Part shown: positions 53,111-63,165 of the stretch, piece by piece
Layout: each line of letters begins with the position of its first letter
How positions within the stretch are numbered: position 1 is the stretch's first letter
Assembly (NCBI RefSeq): GCF_014694385.1
Contig: NZ_JAAOCA010000002.1
Span: 62,001 to 126,000, forward strand
Origin: Pseudomonas typographi
GTDB lineage: Bacteria > Pseudomonadota > Gammaproteobacteria > Pseudomonadales > Pseudomonadaceae
Length of the DNA: 64,000 nt
Direction: 5' to 3'
Position numbers and translations under genes: made by a program
Notes under the pieces: model-generated
The model's input: only the letters and a program-made list of their open reading frames with translations
Database searches by the model: none
What the model was told of the DNA's origin: nothing

Positions 53111-54130
53111 ATGTTGTCCAGAACCTTGTTGTGCGTTGCCGTGGCGTCCGGGTCCACGTGTGCCCTCGCCGATACCGTGTGGCTCAAGAATGGCGACCGC
53201 CTGACCGGCACCATCACGGTGTATGACGGCGGCAAATTGATGCTGACCACAGACTATGGCGGTGCCATTCCCATCGACATGACCAAGGTCAAGACCCTTG
53301 AGAGCAACCAGCAGTTGTTGGTCAAGCAGGGCAACGACCACACCGACCACAATACGGTGTCCAAAGCTCTGCAACCGGCCGATGAGGGCAAGGTCATCCT
53401 GGCCAACGGCACCGCGCCGCAAACCATAGACCTCGCCAGTATTCAGCAGATCATGAAGCCCAGGCCGTTGATTCAGGACTTCACCTGGAAGGGCAACGTC
53501 GATGCGGCCATGGACTTCAAGCGTGCCGAAAACGACACCGACGATTACAACGTGGCCTTCAAGACCAGCGCGCGCCATGGCTTGTGGCGCCACACCGGCG
53601 ACGGTGAATACAACCGTGAGAAGGAAGACGGTTCGACAAACACCAATAATTGGAATGCCGAATACGCCTTGGACCGTTTCTTTACGGATCATTGGTTCTG
53701 GCAGGGCCGTTTCAATTACAAGCACGACAACGTCGAAGACCTGGCCCGCCAGCGCCAGATCGGTACCGGCCCTGGCTACCAGTTCTGGGACGACGAACTC
53801 GGTGCCTTCAGCCTCGGCTCGCTGATCAACAATACCAGCTATAAATATTCCGACGGCACCTCCGACAGCTTCTATTCGGTCTCCATGAAGTGGGATTACA
53901 ACCGCTACCTCATAGGCAAAACGTTCGAACTGTTCACCACCGGTGAACTGGGCCGGCCGCTGTCGAATGTCGCCGACTATAGCCTCGATGCTGAGGTGGG
54001 GGTGCGGTACAAGGTCACCGATTGGGCCTCGCTCAACGTCAAGTATGAGAAAGACCTGATCACCGGCACCCAAGATGGCAACGACCTTGACAGCAGCCGC
54101 GTTACAGCCGGCTTTGGCGTTACCTGGTAA
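53111..54130 (+). CDS. DUF481 (YdiY-like) outer-membrane protein
   Basis: The 339-residue protein has a Sec signal peptide ending CALA-DTV (about residue 21). A periplasmic part with DTVWLKNGDRLTGTITVYDGGK (about 22-45) resembles SH3-like or PQQ-type folds. The DUF481 beta-barrel region runs from about 115 to the end, with alternating aromatic strands and the C-terminal Trp (GFGVTW) typical of BAM substrates. The function is unknown. I use ATG at 53111, since starting there leaves a well-formed signal peptide. Confidence 0.85.
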   Translation: MLSRTLLCVAVASGSTCALADTVWLKNGDRLTGTITVYDGGKLMLTTDYGGAIPIDMTKVKTLESNQQLLVKQGNDHTDHNTVSKALQPADEGKVILANGTAPQTIDLASIQQIMKPRPLIQDFTWKGNVDAAMDFKRAENDTDDYNVAFKTSARHGLWRHTGDGEYNREKEDGSTNTNNWNAEYALDRFFTDHWFWQGRFNYKHDNVEDLARQRQIGTGPGYQFWDDELGAFSLGSLINNTSYKYSDGTSDSFYSVSMKWDYNRYLIGKTFELFTTGELGRPLSNVADYSLDAEVGVRYKVTDWASLNVKYEKDLITGTQDGNDLDSSRVTAGFGVTW

Positions 54131-54199
54131 CGGCGTGGGCGCTGCGGGGTGGGGCGCGGCCATGTTATCGTTAAGGCCCGTTTTCCACCCAGGCCGACC

Positions 54200-54919
54200 A
54201 TGACCAGCACCACACTTGCCGCCCGCACGCTGCTGTTGTCCCAATACCACGGCGCGTTGAGCACCCAGTCAATGGCAATGCCGGGTTTTCCGTTTGGCTC
54301 GGTGGTGCCCTATTGCCTGGACGCCGAGGGCCGGCCAGTGCTGTTGATCAGCCGTATCGCCCAGCACACGCGTAACCTTCAGGCCGAGCCGAAGTGCTCG
54401 CTACTGGTGGGCGAGCGCCATGCCCACGACGTACAGGCGGCCGGGCGCCTTACCATATTGGCCGAAGCCCATAGGCTCGATGAACCCGGCGCCATGGCTG
54501 AACGGTATTACCGCTATTTCCCGGAAGCCGCCGGTTACCATAGCGCCCATGACTTCGAGTTCTGGTACCTGGCACCGATGCGTTACCGCTACATCGGCGG
54601 GTTTGGCGCGATTCACTGGCTCGATGCCGTGGCGCTGCCCAACCCGTTCGTTGGGGCGGCGGAAGCCAACATGGTCGAGCACATGAATGCGGACCATGCC
54701 GAGGCCATTGCACATTATGTGAAGCTGGCCGGGTTGCCGGGCGAAGCACCGGCCATCTTGGTGGGTATCGACAGCGAAGGTTTCCACTTGCGCATCGGCC
54801 AAGCGGTGCATTGGTTGGCTTTTAGCGCACCTTGCAATACTCCGAAACAAGTACGCGAAGCCTTGGTAGCCCTGGCTTACGCCGACACTTGGCCGCCTCG
54901 CGAAGGGGCGGGCGGTTGA
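54200..54919 (+). CDS. HugZ-like heme-utilisation / FMN-binding split-barrel protein
   Basis: The 239-residue protein has an N-terminal pyridoxamine-oxidase-like split barrel (about 8-150: GALSTQSMAMPGFPFGSVVPY, LLISRIAQHTRNLQAEPKCSLLVGE) and a C-terminal DUF2470 domain (about 160-235) with EHMNADHAEAIAHY. This architecture is that of HugZ family proteins, some of which bind or degrade heme. Substrate binding here is not proven. fxsA follows by 56 bp. Confidence 0.87.
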   Translation: MTSTTLAARTLLLSQYHGALSTQSMAMPGFPFGSVVPYCLDAEGRPVLLISRIAQHTRNLQAEPKCSLLVGERHAHDVQAAGRLTILAEAHRLDEPGAMAERYYRYFPEAAGYHSAHDFEFWYLAPMRYRYIGGFGAIHWLDAVALPNPFVGAAEANMVEHMNADHAEAIAHYVKLAGLPGEAPAILVGIDSEGFHLRIGQAVHWLAFSAPCNTPKQVREALVALAYADTWPPREGAGG

Positions 54920-54975
54920 ATTTGGCCAACGTGCCTGCATCTAACGTTGGCACACATGCGTCGAGGACATCATTG

Positions 54976-55434
54976 ATGCGCGCTTTTCTGTTTTTACTGT
55001 TGCTTTTCCCCGTGCTGGAGCTGTTCGTGTTCTTTCAGGTCGGCACGGCCATCGGTTTCTTCCCGGCGTTGCTGCTGATCATTGCCGGTTCCGCCCTGGG
55101 CGCGCTGATCATGCGTCTGGCGGGCCTTGCCACCGCGCTGAGTGCCCGGCAAAGCCTGCAGCGTGGCGAAATGCCTGGGGCGCAGATGCTCAACGGGATG
55201 ATGTTGACCCTCGGCGGTGGGCTGTTGCTGGTGCCGGGGTTCATCAGCGACGTGCTGGGGCTATTGTGCCTATTGCCGTTCACTCGCCATCGGCTGGCCA
55301 GCATGTTGCAACGCCGGGCCGAAGAGCAAGCCCAGCGCCAACGCGCTTTTGCCGGCGACGCGCCAGCGCCGGGTGAACCGCCGCGGCACCGCCCAGAGGT
55401 GATCGAAGGCGAATACGAGCGCCGCGACAACTGA
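54976..55434 (+). CDS. fxsA: FxsA family membrane protein
   Basis: The 152-residue protein has an N-terminal hydrophobic stretch (MRAFLFLLLLFPVLELFVFF), FFPALLLIIAGSALGALIMR, and the LVPGFISDVLGLLCLLPFTR segment that marks FxsA. The polar C-terminus is rich in Arg, Gln and Glu. FxsA overexpression in E. coli relieves phage T7 exclusion by the F plasmid; its normal role is unclear. Linkage to groES-groEL is common in proteobacteria. Confidence 0.92.
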   Translation: MRAFLFLLLLFPVLELFVFFQVGTAIGFFPALLLIIAGSALGALIMRLAGLATALSARQSLQRGEMPGAQMLNGMMLTLGGGLLLVPGFISDVLGLLCLLPFTRHRLASMLQRRAEEQAQRQRAFAGDAPAPGEPPRHRPEVIEGEYERRDN

Positions 55435-55464
55435 CCGGCGCGCCGCCTGCGTTCGCACCCCTGC

Positions 55465-55491
55465 AACGGCCCCTTTTGGGTCGTTTTTTTT
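55465..55491 (+). terminator. Terminator after fxsA
   Basis: AACGGCCC (55465-55472) pairs with GGGTCGTT (55478-55485), including one G-U pair, followed by a run of T. Confidence 0.8.
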
Positions 55492-55521
55492 ATTCCAGCG
55501 TAAAAATTTTTTTGGCCGGCC

Positions 55522-55550
55522 CTTGTAATCAAAACGGCTGGCCCTATTTA
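55522..55550 (+). promoter_or_regulatory. Sigma-32 heat-shock promoter of groESL
   Basis: CTTGTAA (55522-55528), a 13-bp spacer and CCCTATTTA (55542-55550) match the RpoH consensus CTTGAA-N13-CCCCATTTA with single changes in each element. The spacing is exact. Confidence 0.85.
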
Positions 55551-55556
55551 TGGGAC

Positions 55557-55689
55557 ACCGAAAGGTTCCGGCAGCGATGCTGGTCACATTTCGCGAATCG
55601 CGCGGGCGACTCGCAACCGGCCCAGGGCCGGGAACGTATAACAGGCCGGGAGATTCCGGCCGCTGAAACCATAAATTGGGAGATCTGCA
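55557..55689 (+). promoter_or_regulatory. groES 5' untranslated region (candidate structured leader)
   Basis: The ~130-nt leader between the sigma-32 promoter and groES is rich in inverted repeats, such as GCGAATCGCGCGGGCGACTCGC near 55592-55613 and CCGGCCCAGGGCCGG near 55618-55632. A conserved RNA motif upstream of groES in Pseudomonas (Pseudomon-groES) has been described; I suggest but cannot verify that this is it. GGGAGAT precedes the ATG. Confidence 0.5.
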
Positions 55690-57682
<1,993 letters not shown>

Positions 57683-57703
57683 GCCACCCGGTACCCGTTG
57701 TAA

Positions 57704-57736
57704 CAAAAACGCCCCGGCCTTGGCCGGGGCGTTTGC
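57704..57736 (+). terminator. Terminator of groESL
   Basis: A perfect 13-bp stem AAACGCCCCGGCC/GGCCGGGGCGTTT (57707-57719 with 57722-57734) with a TT loop. The T tail is short (TTTG). Confidence 0.88.
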
Positions 57737-57763
57737 GTATGTGCCTGTGTAAACCTGTGCTGG

Positions 57764-57910
57764 CTCAGAAGTTGATTGCACCCTGTGGACGGTGTTTTGC
57801 TGCCGGCCCCGCGTTGCTCTCCTCGCCATAGCCCTGCTATGCCTCGTCAGGGCGCCTTGCCCTATAGCAAAATTCACACGTCGATGTTTGCGCGAACCTC
57901 CGAAACGCCA
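57764..57910 (+). repeat. Dispersed ~150-bp repeat, copy D
   Basis: The left end CTCAGAAGTTGATTGCACCC aligns with GTTTCAGACGTTGGCTGCACCC of copy B read on the minus strand. The central palindrome CATAGCCCTGCTATG (57827-57841) is identical to copy A. The right end runs TTCACACGTCGATGTTTGCGCGAACC then TCCGAAACGCCA. It lies between the groESL terminator and the convergent PAP2 gene. The TIRs are partly decayed. Confidence 0.72.
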
Positions 57911-57952
57911 CCCTGGCGCCGCATGCCTATTCCAGCAGTTGGCCCCGGTTGC

Positions 57953-58708
57953 CTAGTCGCGCGCAGTCACCACTGTGGGCGCCGGCCCTGCTATACCGCC
58001 TTCAGCCGCTGGCCTACGGTACAGCACTGCCCAATACGCCCCCAGGCAAATCAACCAGCAGAACACGGCCGTCCACACGTTGTGGGAGAAAAAATGCGCG
58101 CCCTGCAGCATGCGCCCCACCGAGAACACCGCGCCCAGGCCCATGGCCAGGGCGAACATTGCCCGGGCGGTCTTGGGCCGGCGGTCTCGAAACACGAAAA
58201 ACACTGCGAATAGGGTGAAACCGGTAGCGGCATGGCCGCCTGGCCAGCACAATCCGGGTTTGTCGGTGGGCGGGCGCGGTTGCAGCAGTTTGCTGTAGGT
58301 TTCGCTGCCGCCGAAGTCTTTCAGGCTCCAGGGGCATTGCACCTGGGTCAGTTGTTTGAGTGGCGTGACGAAGCTGGTGGCCAGCGCTATCGACAGCACC
58401 AGGCAGCCCAGTTCACGCCGCAGCGGCCTGAAGCGCTCGATGAACAGTGTGCCCAACCAACCGATCAGGGCGAGCACCGCCAGGGCGATCACCGCCTGCT
58501 TGGCCCGGTCGTGCAGCACGTTTTCCAAGAAGTAACTGTGCCTGCCCACGAACTTGCCAGCCTGGGAATCGAATGCCAGCCGCGCCAGGAACATATCCAG
58601 ATCGGTCAGCTCCAACAGCACCAGCACCGTGGCCACCAGCAGCGGGATGCCAAGCACGGTCCAGGGGTTGAGCGGCCTTGCCGCAGGGCGTTGGGGGGAA
58701 ACTGCCAT
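57953..58708 (-). CDS. PAP2-family membrane phosphatase
   Basis: The 251-residue protein has about five to six transmembrane helices. The PAP2 motif 2 is present as WPGGHAATGF (PGGH instead of PSGH) and motif 3 as SVGRMLQGAHFFSHNVW, with His in place but Asn near the usual Asp. Relatives act on lipid phosphates such as undecaprenyl pyrophosphate or lipid A phosphates. It is divergent from colRS, which regulates envelope genes, so an envelope role is plausible. ATG at 58708 is preferred over an upstream start that adds a basic stretch. Confidence 0.82.
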   Translation of the reverse strand: MAVSPQRPAARPLNPWTVLGIPLLVATVLVLLELTDLDMFLARLAFDSQAGKFVGRHSYFLENVLHDRAKQAVIALAVLALIGWLGTLFIERFRPLRRELGCLVLSIALATSFVTPLKQLTQVQCPWSLKDFGGSETYSKLLQPRPPTDKPGLCWPGGHAATGFTLFAVFFVFRDRRPKTARAMFALAMGLGAVFSVGRMLQGAHFFSHNVWTAVFCWLICLGAYWAVLYRRPAAEGGIAGPAPTVVTARD

Positions 58709-58885
58709 GGGAACTCCACTGCGTCGGCGGGCGGGAGCGCGAAGCATGTGGCGTGGCCGGTGCCGGGGTTGTGAAGTGCGGGTAAAAAAAACGTGAGTGC
58801 CAATGTACACTGGCGGCAAGCCGCGCTAGCGCTTAAGCTGCGCGCGCTTGCTAAGTAACGAACGGCTACCAATGGGGGTGGGCCC

Positions 58886-59569
58886 ATGCGAATTCTTGTG
58901 GTTGAAGACAACCGCGACATCCTGGCGAACCTGGCGGATTACCTCAGCTTGAAGGGCTATACCGTCGATTGTGCGCAGGACGGTTTGTCGGGCCTGCATT
59001 TGGCAGCCACCGAGCATTACGACCTGATCGTGCTCGACATCATGCTGCCTGGCATCGATGGTTACACCTTGTGCAAGCGCCTGCGCGAAGACGCGCGGCG
59101 CGACACGCCGGTGATCATGCTCACGGCGCGTGACCAATTGGATGACCGCTTGCAAGGCTTTCGCAATGGCGCGGACGACTATCTGGTCAAGCCTTTCGCG
59201 CTGTCGGAGCTGGCCGCCCGCATCGAGGCGGTGATGCGCCGCACCCAGGGCGGTGGGCGGCGCAGCTTGCAAGTCGCCGACTTGGTCTATGACCTCGACA
59301 CCCTGGAGGTGGCCCGTTCGGGCAAGCCGCTGAAGCTAAACCCGGTCGGGCTCAAGCTGCTGGCGGTGCTGATGCAAAAGAGCCCCCACGTACTGCGCCG
59401 TGAAGTGCTCGAAGAGGCGCTATGGGGCGATGATTGCCCCGACAGCGACAGCCTGCGCAGCCATGTGCACCAGTTGCGCCAGGTGATCGACAAACCGTTC
59501 GACAAACCGCTGCTGCACACGGTACACGGCGTGGGGTATCGGTTGACCGAGAGCAGGGATGGAGTTTAA
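58886..59569 (+). CDS. colR: Response regulator ColR
   Basis: The 227-residue OmpR-type regulator has a receiver domain (1-120) with phosphoacceptor D51 and KPF near 104, and a winged-helix DNA-binding domain (about 130-225; LLHTVHGVGYRLTE). ColRS preserves membrane integrity in Pseudomonas under excess zinc, iron and other stress. Identity rests on the adjacent ColS residues and on linkage to groEL as in P. aeruginosa. It overlaps colS by 11 bases. Confidence 0.92.
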   Translation: MRILVVEDNRDILANLADYLSLKGYTVDCAQDGLSGLHLAATEHYDLIVLDIMLPGIDGYTLCKRLREDARRDTPVIMLTARDQLDDRLQGFRNGADDYLVKPFALSELAARIEAVMRRTQGGGRRSLQVADLVYDLDTLEVARSGKPLKLNPVGLKLLAVLMQKSPHVLRREVLEEALWGDDCPDSDSLRSHVHQLRQVIDKPFDKPLLHTVHGVGYRLTESRDGV

Positions 59570-60845
59570 GCAAAGCCTTGCGCAGCGGATCATCATTGCA
59601 TTTGCCTTGATGAGCGCATTGGTGGCTGGCGCCTTTGCCGTGGGTATCGTTGCGACCGTCCACTTGGTGGAAGAGAAGCTTATATCCGCAGGCCTAGGCG
59701 GCGACCTGCAGCGCTTGCTGATGATGGACAGCATCAGCGATTGGAGCCACCGCCCGGAGCCTGACCAGCTGTTTTACTTCAGCGGCGGCCCCGCCGATTT
59801 CGAACTACCCAAAGACCTGCGCCACCTCTCCCCTGGGTTTCATGAGGTGTTTCGTGGTGATTTTTCTTACCACGCCATGGTTCAAGTCGTCGATGGCCGG
59901 CGCTATGTGTTGCTGCAGGACCAAAGCGACTTCGAAGAGCGCGAGCGGATCCTTTTCGCGGTGGTATTGGTCGGTTTTGTGATGAGCTTGGCGCTTGCCG
60001 TGTTTCTTGGCTGGTTGCTGGCCCGGCGGGTGATGGCGCCGGTGATCCGCCTGGCCCGCCAGGTGCGCCATCGCGACCAATTGCTCGGCCTGGCGCCGCC
60101 GTTGGCGCCAGACTACGCCGCCGACGAAGTGGGTCAGTTGGCCATCGCCTTCGATGCGACCCTGGGCCGCCTGCGCGAAGCGCTTAACCGCGAGCGGCTG
60201 TTCACCAGCGATGTGAGCCACGAGCTGCGGACACCGCTGATGGTATTGGCCACCTCCTGCGAATTACTGCTGGCCAATCCCACTTTGGAACCCCGCTCAC
60301 GGGCGCAGGTAGAGCGCATCACGCGCGCTTGCGAAGACATGCGCGAGCTGGTGCAAACGTTTTTGATGCTGGCACGCGCCCAACGCAAGGACGCGCTGGC
60401 GAACCAGGTAGCCATTACCCAGGTTGCCGAGGACCTGGCAGGCCAGTGGCGCGCACCGATCGAACAAAAGGGCCTGCAGTTGGTTGTCGATGAACTTCCC
60501 GAACACAGCAGCGCGGCGACCTACAACGCCACCTTCCTGCAAACGGTCATGGGCAACCTGCTGCGCAACGCGCTGCACTACACCGACACCGGGCATATCC
60601 GCTTGGCGGTCGGTGCCACCAGCTTCAGCGTCGAAGACACCGGCGTGGGTATTCCCAAAGACAAACGCGACGCGATGTTCAAGCCATTCGTGCGTGGTAG
60701 CGAAAAACGCGGCGAAGGGCTGGGCCTCGGCCTGTCGCTGGTACAGCGCATATGCGACGACCAGGGCTGGACGGTGGACTTGGCCCACATGCAGCCTCAT
60801 GGCTGTTGCTTCACCGTGAACCTGCAACCCTCGGCGATCGTATGA
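59559..60845 (+). CDS. colS: Sensor histidine kinase ColS
   Basis: The 428-residue kinase has TM1 at about 10-32, a periplasmic loop of about 100 residues, TM2 at about 131-152, HAMP, HisKA with H221 (DVSHELRTPL) and HATPase (NLLRNALHY, DTGVGIPKDK, GEGLGLGLS). The periplasmic loop contains H95-E96, H105, E126 and E129. These are the residues reported in P. putida ColS for iron and zinc sensing, at the same numbers. Confidence 0.95.
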   Translation: MEFKQSLAQRIIIAFALMSALVAGAFAVGIVATVHLVEEKLISAGLGGDLQRLLMMDSISDWSHRPEPDQLFYFSGGPADFELPKDLRHLSPGFHEVFRGDFSYHAMVQVVDGRRYVLLQDQSDFEERERILFAVVLVGFVMSLALAVFLGWLLARRVMAPVIRLARQVRHRDQLLGLAPPLAPDYAADEVGQLAIAFDATLGRLREALNRERLFTSDVSHELRTPLMVLATSCELLLANPTLEPRSRAQVERITRACEDMRELVQTFLMLARAQRKDALANQVAITQVAEDLAGQWRAPIEQKGLQLVVDELPEHSSAATYNATFLQTVMGNLLRNALHYTDTGHIRLAVGATSFSVEDTGVGIPKDKRDAMFKPFVRGSEKRGEGLGLGLSLVQRICDDQGWTVDLAHMQPHGCCFTVNLQPSAIV

Positions 60846-61104
60846 TGGCGCGGTATATGCCTGATAATCCAGGTACTCACGCCGAGGCACGAATTTTTCA
60901 CACCTTGATCACTTTTCCACCACATGCGCCTTTATAAGGTGTGGAAAATACCTGGCGTGCCCCAGTGTGGTTCACGGTGCGCAGGGCACCCCAAGGGCGA
61001 GCGATACACAACCCGCGATACCCGCCTGGACCGGCCGAGCTTAGCGCTGGGCGGGCATTAGGGCGTTGCCCGGATGAGCGAATTATTGGGAGGGTAAACT
61101 TACG
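60846..61104 (+). promoter_or_regulatory. colS-inaA intergenic region with candidate ColR box
   Basis: In this 259-bp gap, CACGAATTTTTCAC at 60888-60901 contains the TTTTTCAC core I recall for ColR binding sites, preceded by A-C at the expected places but with mismatches upstream. No gene is visible. GGGAGGG lies nine to fifteen bases before the next ATG. Confidence 0.45.
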
Positions 61105-61800
61105 ATGGCCGGAGTCTCAGGTTTGATGAACAGCTTCCAGGATTATTGGGCCAGCCGGGGGGAATGGGTCGAAGAGCCCAACCGCCGCCGCGGTGGTGAA
61201 AGCGGCGTGCAACGGGTGCTGGAAGGCGATGCAGTGGTGTACGTCAAACGCCAGACCGGCCACATTTACCGCAGCGCAATGCATCCGTTCGGCCGGCCAA
61301 CAGTGCTGCGCGAGCGTGACGCACTGGCCGGGTTGAGCAGCCTCAACGTGCGGGTGCCGGTACTGCGCTTTTGCGGCGCCCAGCATGACACGCAGGCGGG
61401 TTGGAAGGCGCTGCTGGTTACCGAGTCGCTGGAAGGTTTCGTCGAATATGAACAATGGCTGGCCGCCGGCGGTCGGGAACGCTGCGGTGAAGTGATCCAC
61501 GAGTTGTTTCTCAAAGATTTGGGTGAGAACCTGGCGAGGATGCACCGGGGCCGCTGGCAGCATGGGTGCCTGTACATCAAGCACGTGTTCATCCGTGTGC
61601 AGGGTGACGGCAGCACACCGCGGGTCGAAGCCGCGCTACTGGATTTCGAAAAGTGCCGCCGCCGTTTCAGCGCCAACCGCGCCGCCGCCCACGACATGGC
61701 GCAACTACGCCGCCATTCGTCGTTTAGCGATGCCGATTGGCAAAAGTTACTCTACTTTTACGAGGCAGCGTTTGGCAGCGTTGTCAAAGGGTTGAAGTGA
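61105..61800 (+). CDS. InaA-family lipopolysaccharide kinase-like protein
   Basis: The 231-residue protein is a small kinase-fold protein of the LPS kinase (Kdo/WaaP, InaA) group. VYVKRQTGHIY (about 44-54) holds the ATP-binding Lys, RERDALAGL the alpha-C region, LARMHRGRWQHGCLYIKHVFI (about 140-160) the catalytic loop, and LLDFEKCRRR (about 178-187) the DFG-like metal site. It probably phosphorylates LPS core sugar or a related substrate. An InaA-like gene downstream of colRS is known in P. putida and is under ColR control. ATG at 61105 is used; an internal ATG is seven codons later. Confidence 0.87.
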   Translation: MAGVSGLMNSFQDYWASRGEWVEEPNRRRGGESGVQRVLEGDAVVYVKRQTGHIYRSAMHPFGRPTVLRERDALAGLSSLNVRVPVLRFCGAQHDTQAGWKALLVTESLEGFVEYEQWLAAGGRERCGEVIHELFLKDLGENLARMHRGRWQHGCLYIKHVFIRVQGDGSTPRVEAALLDFEKCRRRFSANRAAAHDMAQLRRHSSFSDADWQKLLYFYEAAFGSVVKGLK

Positions 61801-62024
61801 TGAGATTACACATTGCACGAGCTTCGTTCGTGCTCCTGGCCCTGGCGGTCACCGGTGTCGCTATGGCGGCCTGGCACCAGCCCGAGCCTGAAATCCTGAG
61901 TACTGCCCACGGCGAGGGGGCTTGCCCTTTACCTCGGGCGAAGGACCAAGCGGCAGTGAAGCCGGACCAAGACCTGCTGTTACTGGTCTTTGGCTTAGCT
62001 CAGGGTTCGCGGGGGCAACATTGA
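61800..62024 (+). CDS. Small putative secreted protein (74 aa), coupled to the InaA kinase gene
   Basis: The ATG at 61800 overlaps the kinase stop (ATGA). It encodes a basic start (MRLHIAR), a hydrophobic helix (SFVLLALAVTGVAMA), probable cleavage after AMA or a single membrane anchor, then about 50 mostly polar residues with one cysteine (Cys44, within EGACPLPRAKD). No family is recognised. A terminator follows 20 bases after the stop, so it is the last gene of this unit. A longer frame starting at 61737 lies inside the kinase gene and is unlikely. Confidence 0.6.
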   Translation: MRLHIARASFVLLALAVTGVAMAAWHQPEPEILSTAHGEGACPLPRAKDQAAVKPDQDLLLLVFGLAQGSRGQH

Positions 62025-62042
62025 GCGAGATAGGGAAGCAAC

Positions 62043-62077
62043 AAAGGGGGCCTTGTCATCGACGAGGCCCTTTTTTC
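62043..62077 (+). terminator. Terminator after the inaA-small protein unit
   Basis: AAAGGGGGCCTTGTC pairs, with one bulge and a wobble, to GACGAGGCCCTTTTTT around an ATC loop. The T-run is strong. Confidence 0.85.
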
Positions 62078-62087
62078 ATATGCGGCT

Positions 62088-63164
62088 TCAGCCGACGCGG
62101 CTATACAAATGGTTGTCCCAAAATGCCGATGGCAACGCCAACGGCGCCACCTTGATATCGGGCCCCCGACAATCGTAATGCCGGCAGCGCCCTTGCCCGG
62201 AGCTGGCCACGAAGCCCTCGGCCACGGCCGCCACCCCCGCGCAATCGGGCACGTACGCCTGCAGGCGCAGCAGGCCGCTGTCCAGCCCCCAAATGAACAA
62301 CCGATTCGCCCGTGGCGCTGTCAGCGCCACCAGCCGCAGGCGGTCATGCAAGGCGACGCTAGCAGTGTAGTGGGCCATGCCGCGCAGTTGCTCGGGCGCT
62401 ACTGGGAACGCCTTGAACGCATTGCCCGGCCGCTTGATGGCCAGCAGCTCGGCTGTGTCTTGGGCACTGCCCATGTACTGCTGGCAGGCCACCACCGTGC
62501 CGTCACCGCCGACGGCGAGGTGGCGGATGCTGTTCATCGGCTGGCTGAGGGTTTCCTTAGACACGAGTGTCCCGTTGCGGCGCATCAGTACCAGGCTGGC
62601 CTGCATGGCGTCGAGGTTCATGTCCGCTCGGCTTTCGGCCTCGGTGCGGATGCCGCCATTGGCGACGACCAGGGTTTCGCCATCAGGCATCCAGGCCAAT
62701 TCGTGTGGCCCGATGCCGTGGGTGGGTACTTCACTGTGGTAGCGCAATTGCTGGCCATCGAAACGGTAGATACCGAGCAGCCCACGGCCAGGCTCACGGG
62801 TGTCATTCTCGGTGGTATAGAACCACTCGCCACCGCGGTGGGCCACCGCGTGCCCATAGAAGTGGCGGTGGGGCCGCGCCTGCAGGGTTTGCAGCAGGCG
62901 GCCGCGCTGTAGGTCCAGCAGGTAGCAATGGGTACCGGGGCGCCGCGCCACGAACAGGGCTACGGGTTGGTTGGGGTGCTCGGCCACCGCATGGCAGCGT
63001 TGCGGCACTTCAATGGCGAACGCCTGGCGGCCGTTGAGGTGATAGCCAACCGCGTAATGGCGGCCATCAACGTCGTCACGGGCTGATAGCAGCAACGCTA
63101 CGCGCGGGCGGGTAGGAACGCCGAACAGCGACAATGCGGCGACTAAGCGGCGGGCAAGGGCCAT
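62088..63164 (-). CDS. DUF1513 beta-propeller-like protein
   Basis: The 358-residue DUF1513 protein starts LLLSARDDVDGRHYAVGY after a short leader and has repeated blade-like segments, for example FYGHAVAHRGGEWFYTTEND, GIGPHELAWMPDGETLVVANGG and LRGMAHYTASVAL. Homologues usually carry a Tat or lipoprotein signal. Here the N-terminus MALARRLVAALSLFG is short, so export is uncertain. It sits one base after the imelysin gene, an arrangement associated in Pseudomonas with iron-related imelysin operons. ATG at 63164 is the first sensible start. Confidence 0.85.
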   Translation of the reverse strand: MALARRLVAALSLFGVPTRPRVALLLSARDDVDGRHYAVGYHLNGRQAFAIEVPQRCHAVAEHPNQPVALFVARRPGTHCYLLDLQRGRLLQTLQARPHRHFYGHAVAHRGGEWFYTTENDTREPGRGLLGIYRFDGQQLRYHSEVPTHGIGPHELAWMPDGETLVVANGGIRTEAESRADMNLDAMQASLVLMRRNGTLVSKETLSQPMNSIRHLAVGGDGTVVACQQYMGSAQDTAELLAIKRPGNAFKAFPVAPEQLRGMAHYTASVALHDRLRLVALTAPRANRLFIWGLDSGLLRLQAYVPDCAGVAAVAEGFVASSGQGRCRHYDCRGPDIKVAPLALPSAFWDNHLYSRVG

Positions 63165-63165
63165 G

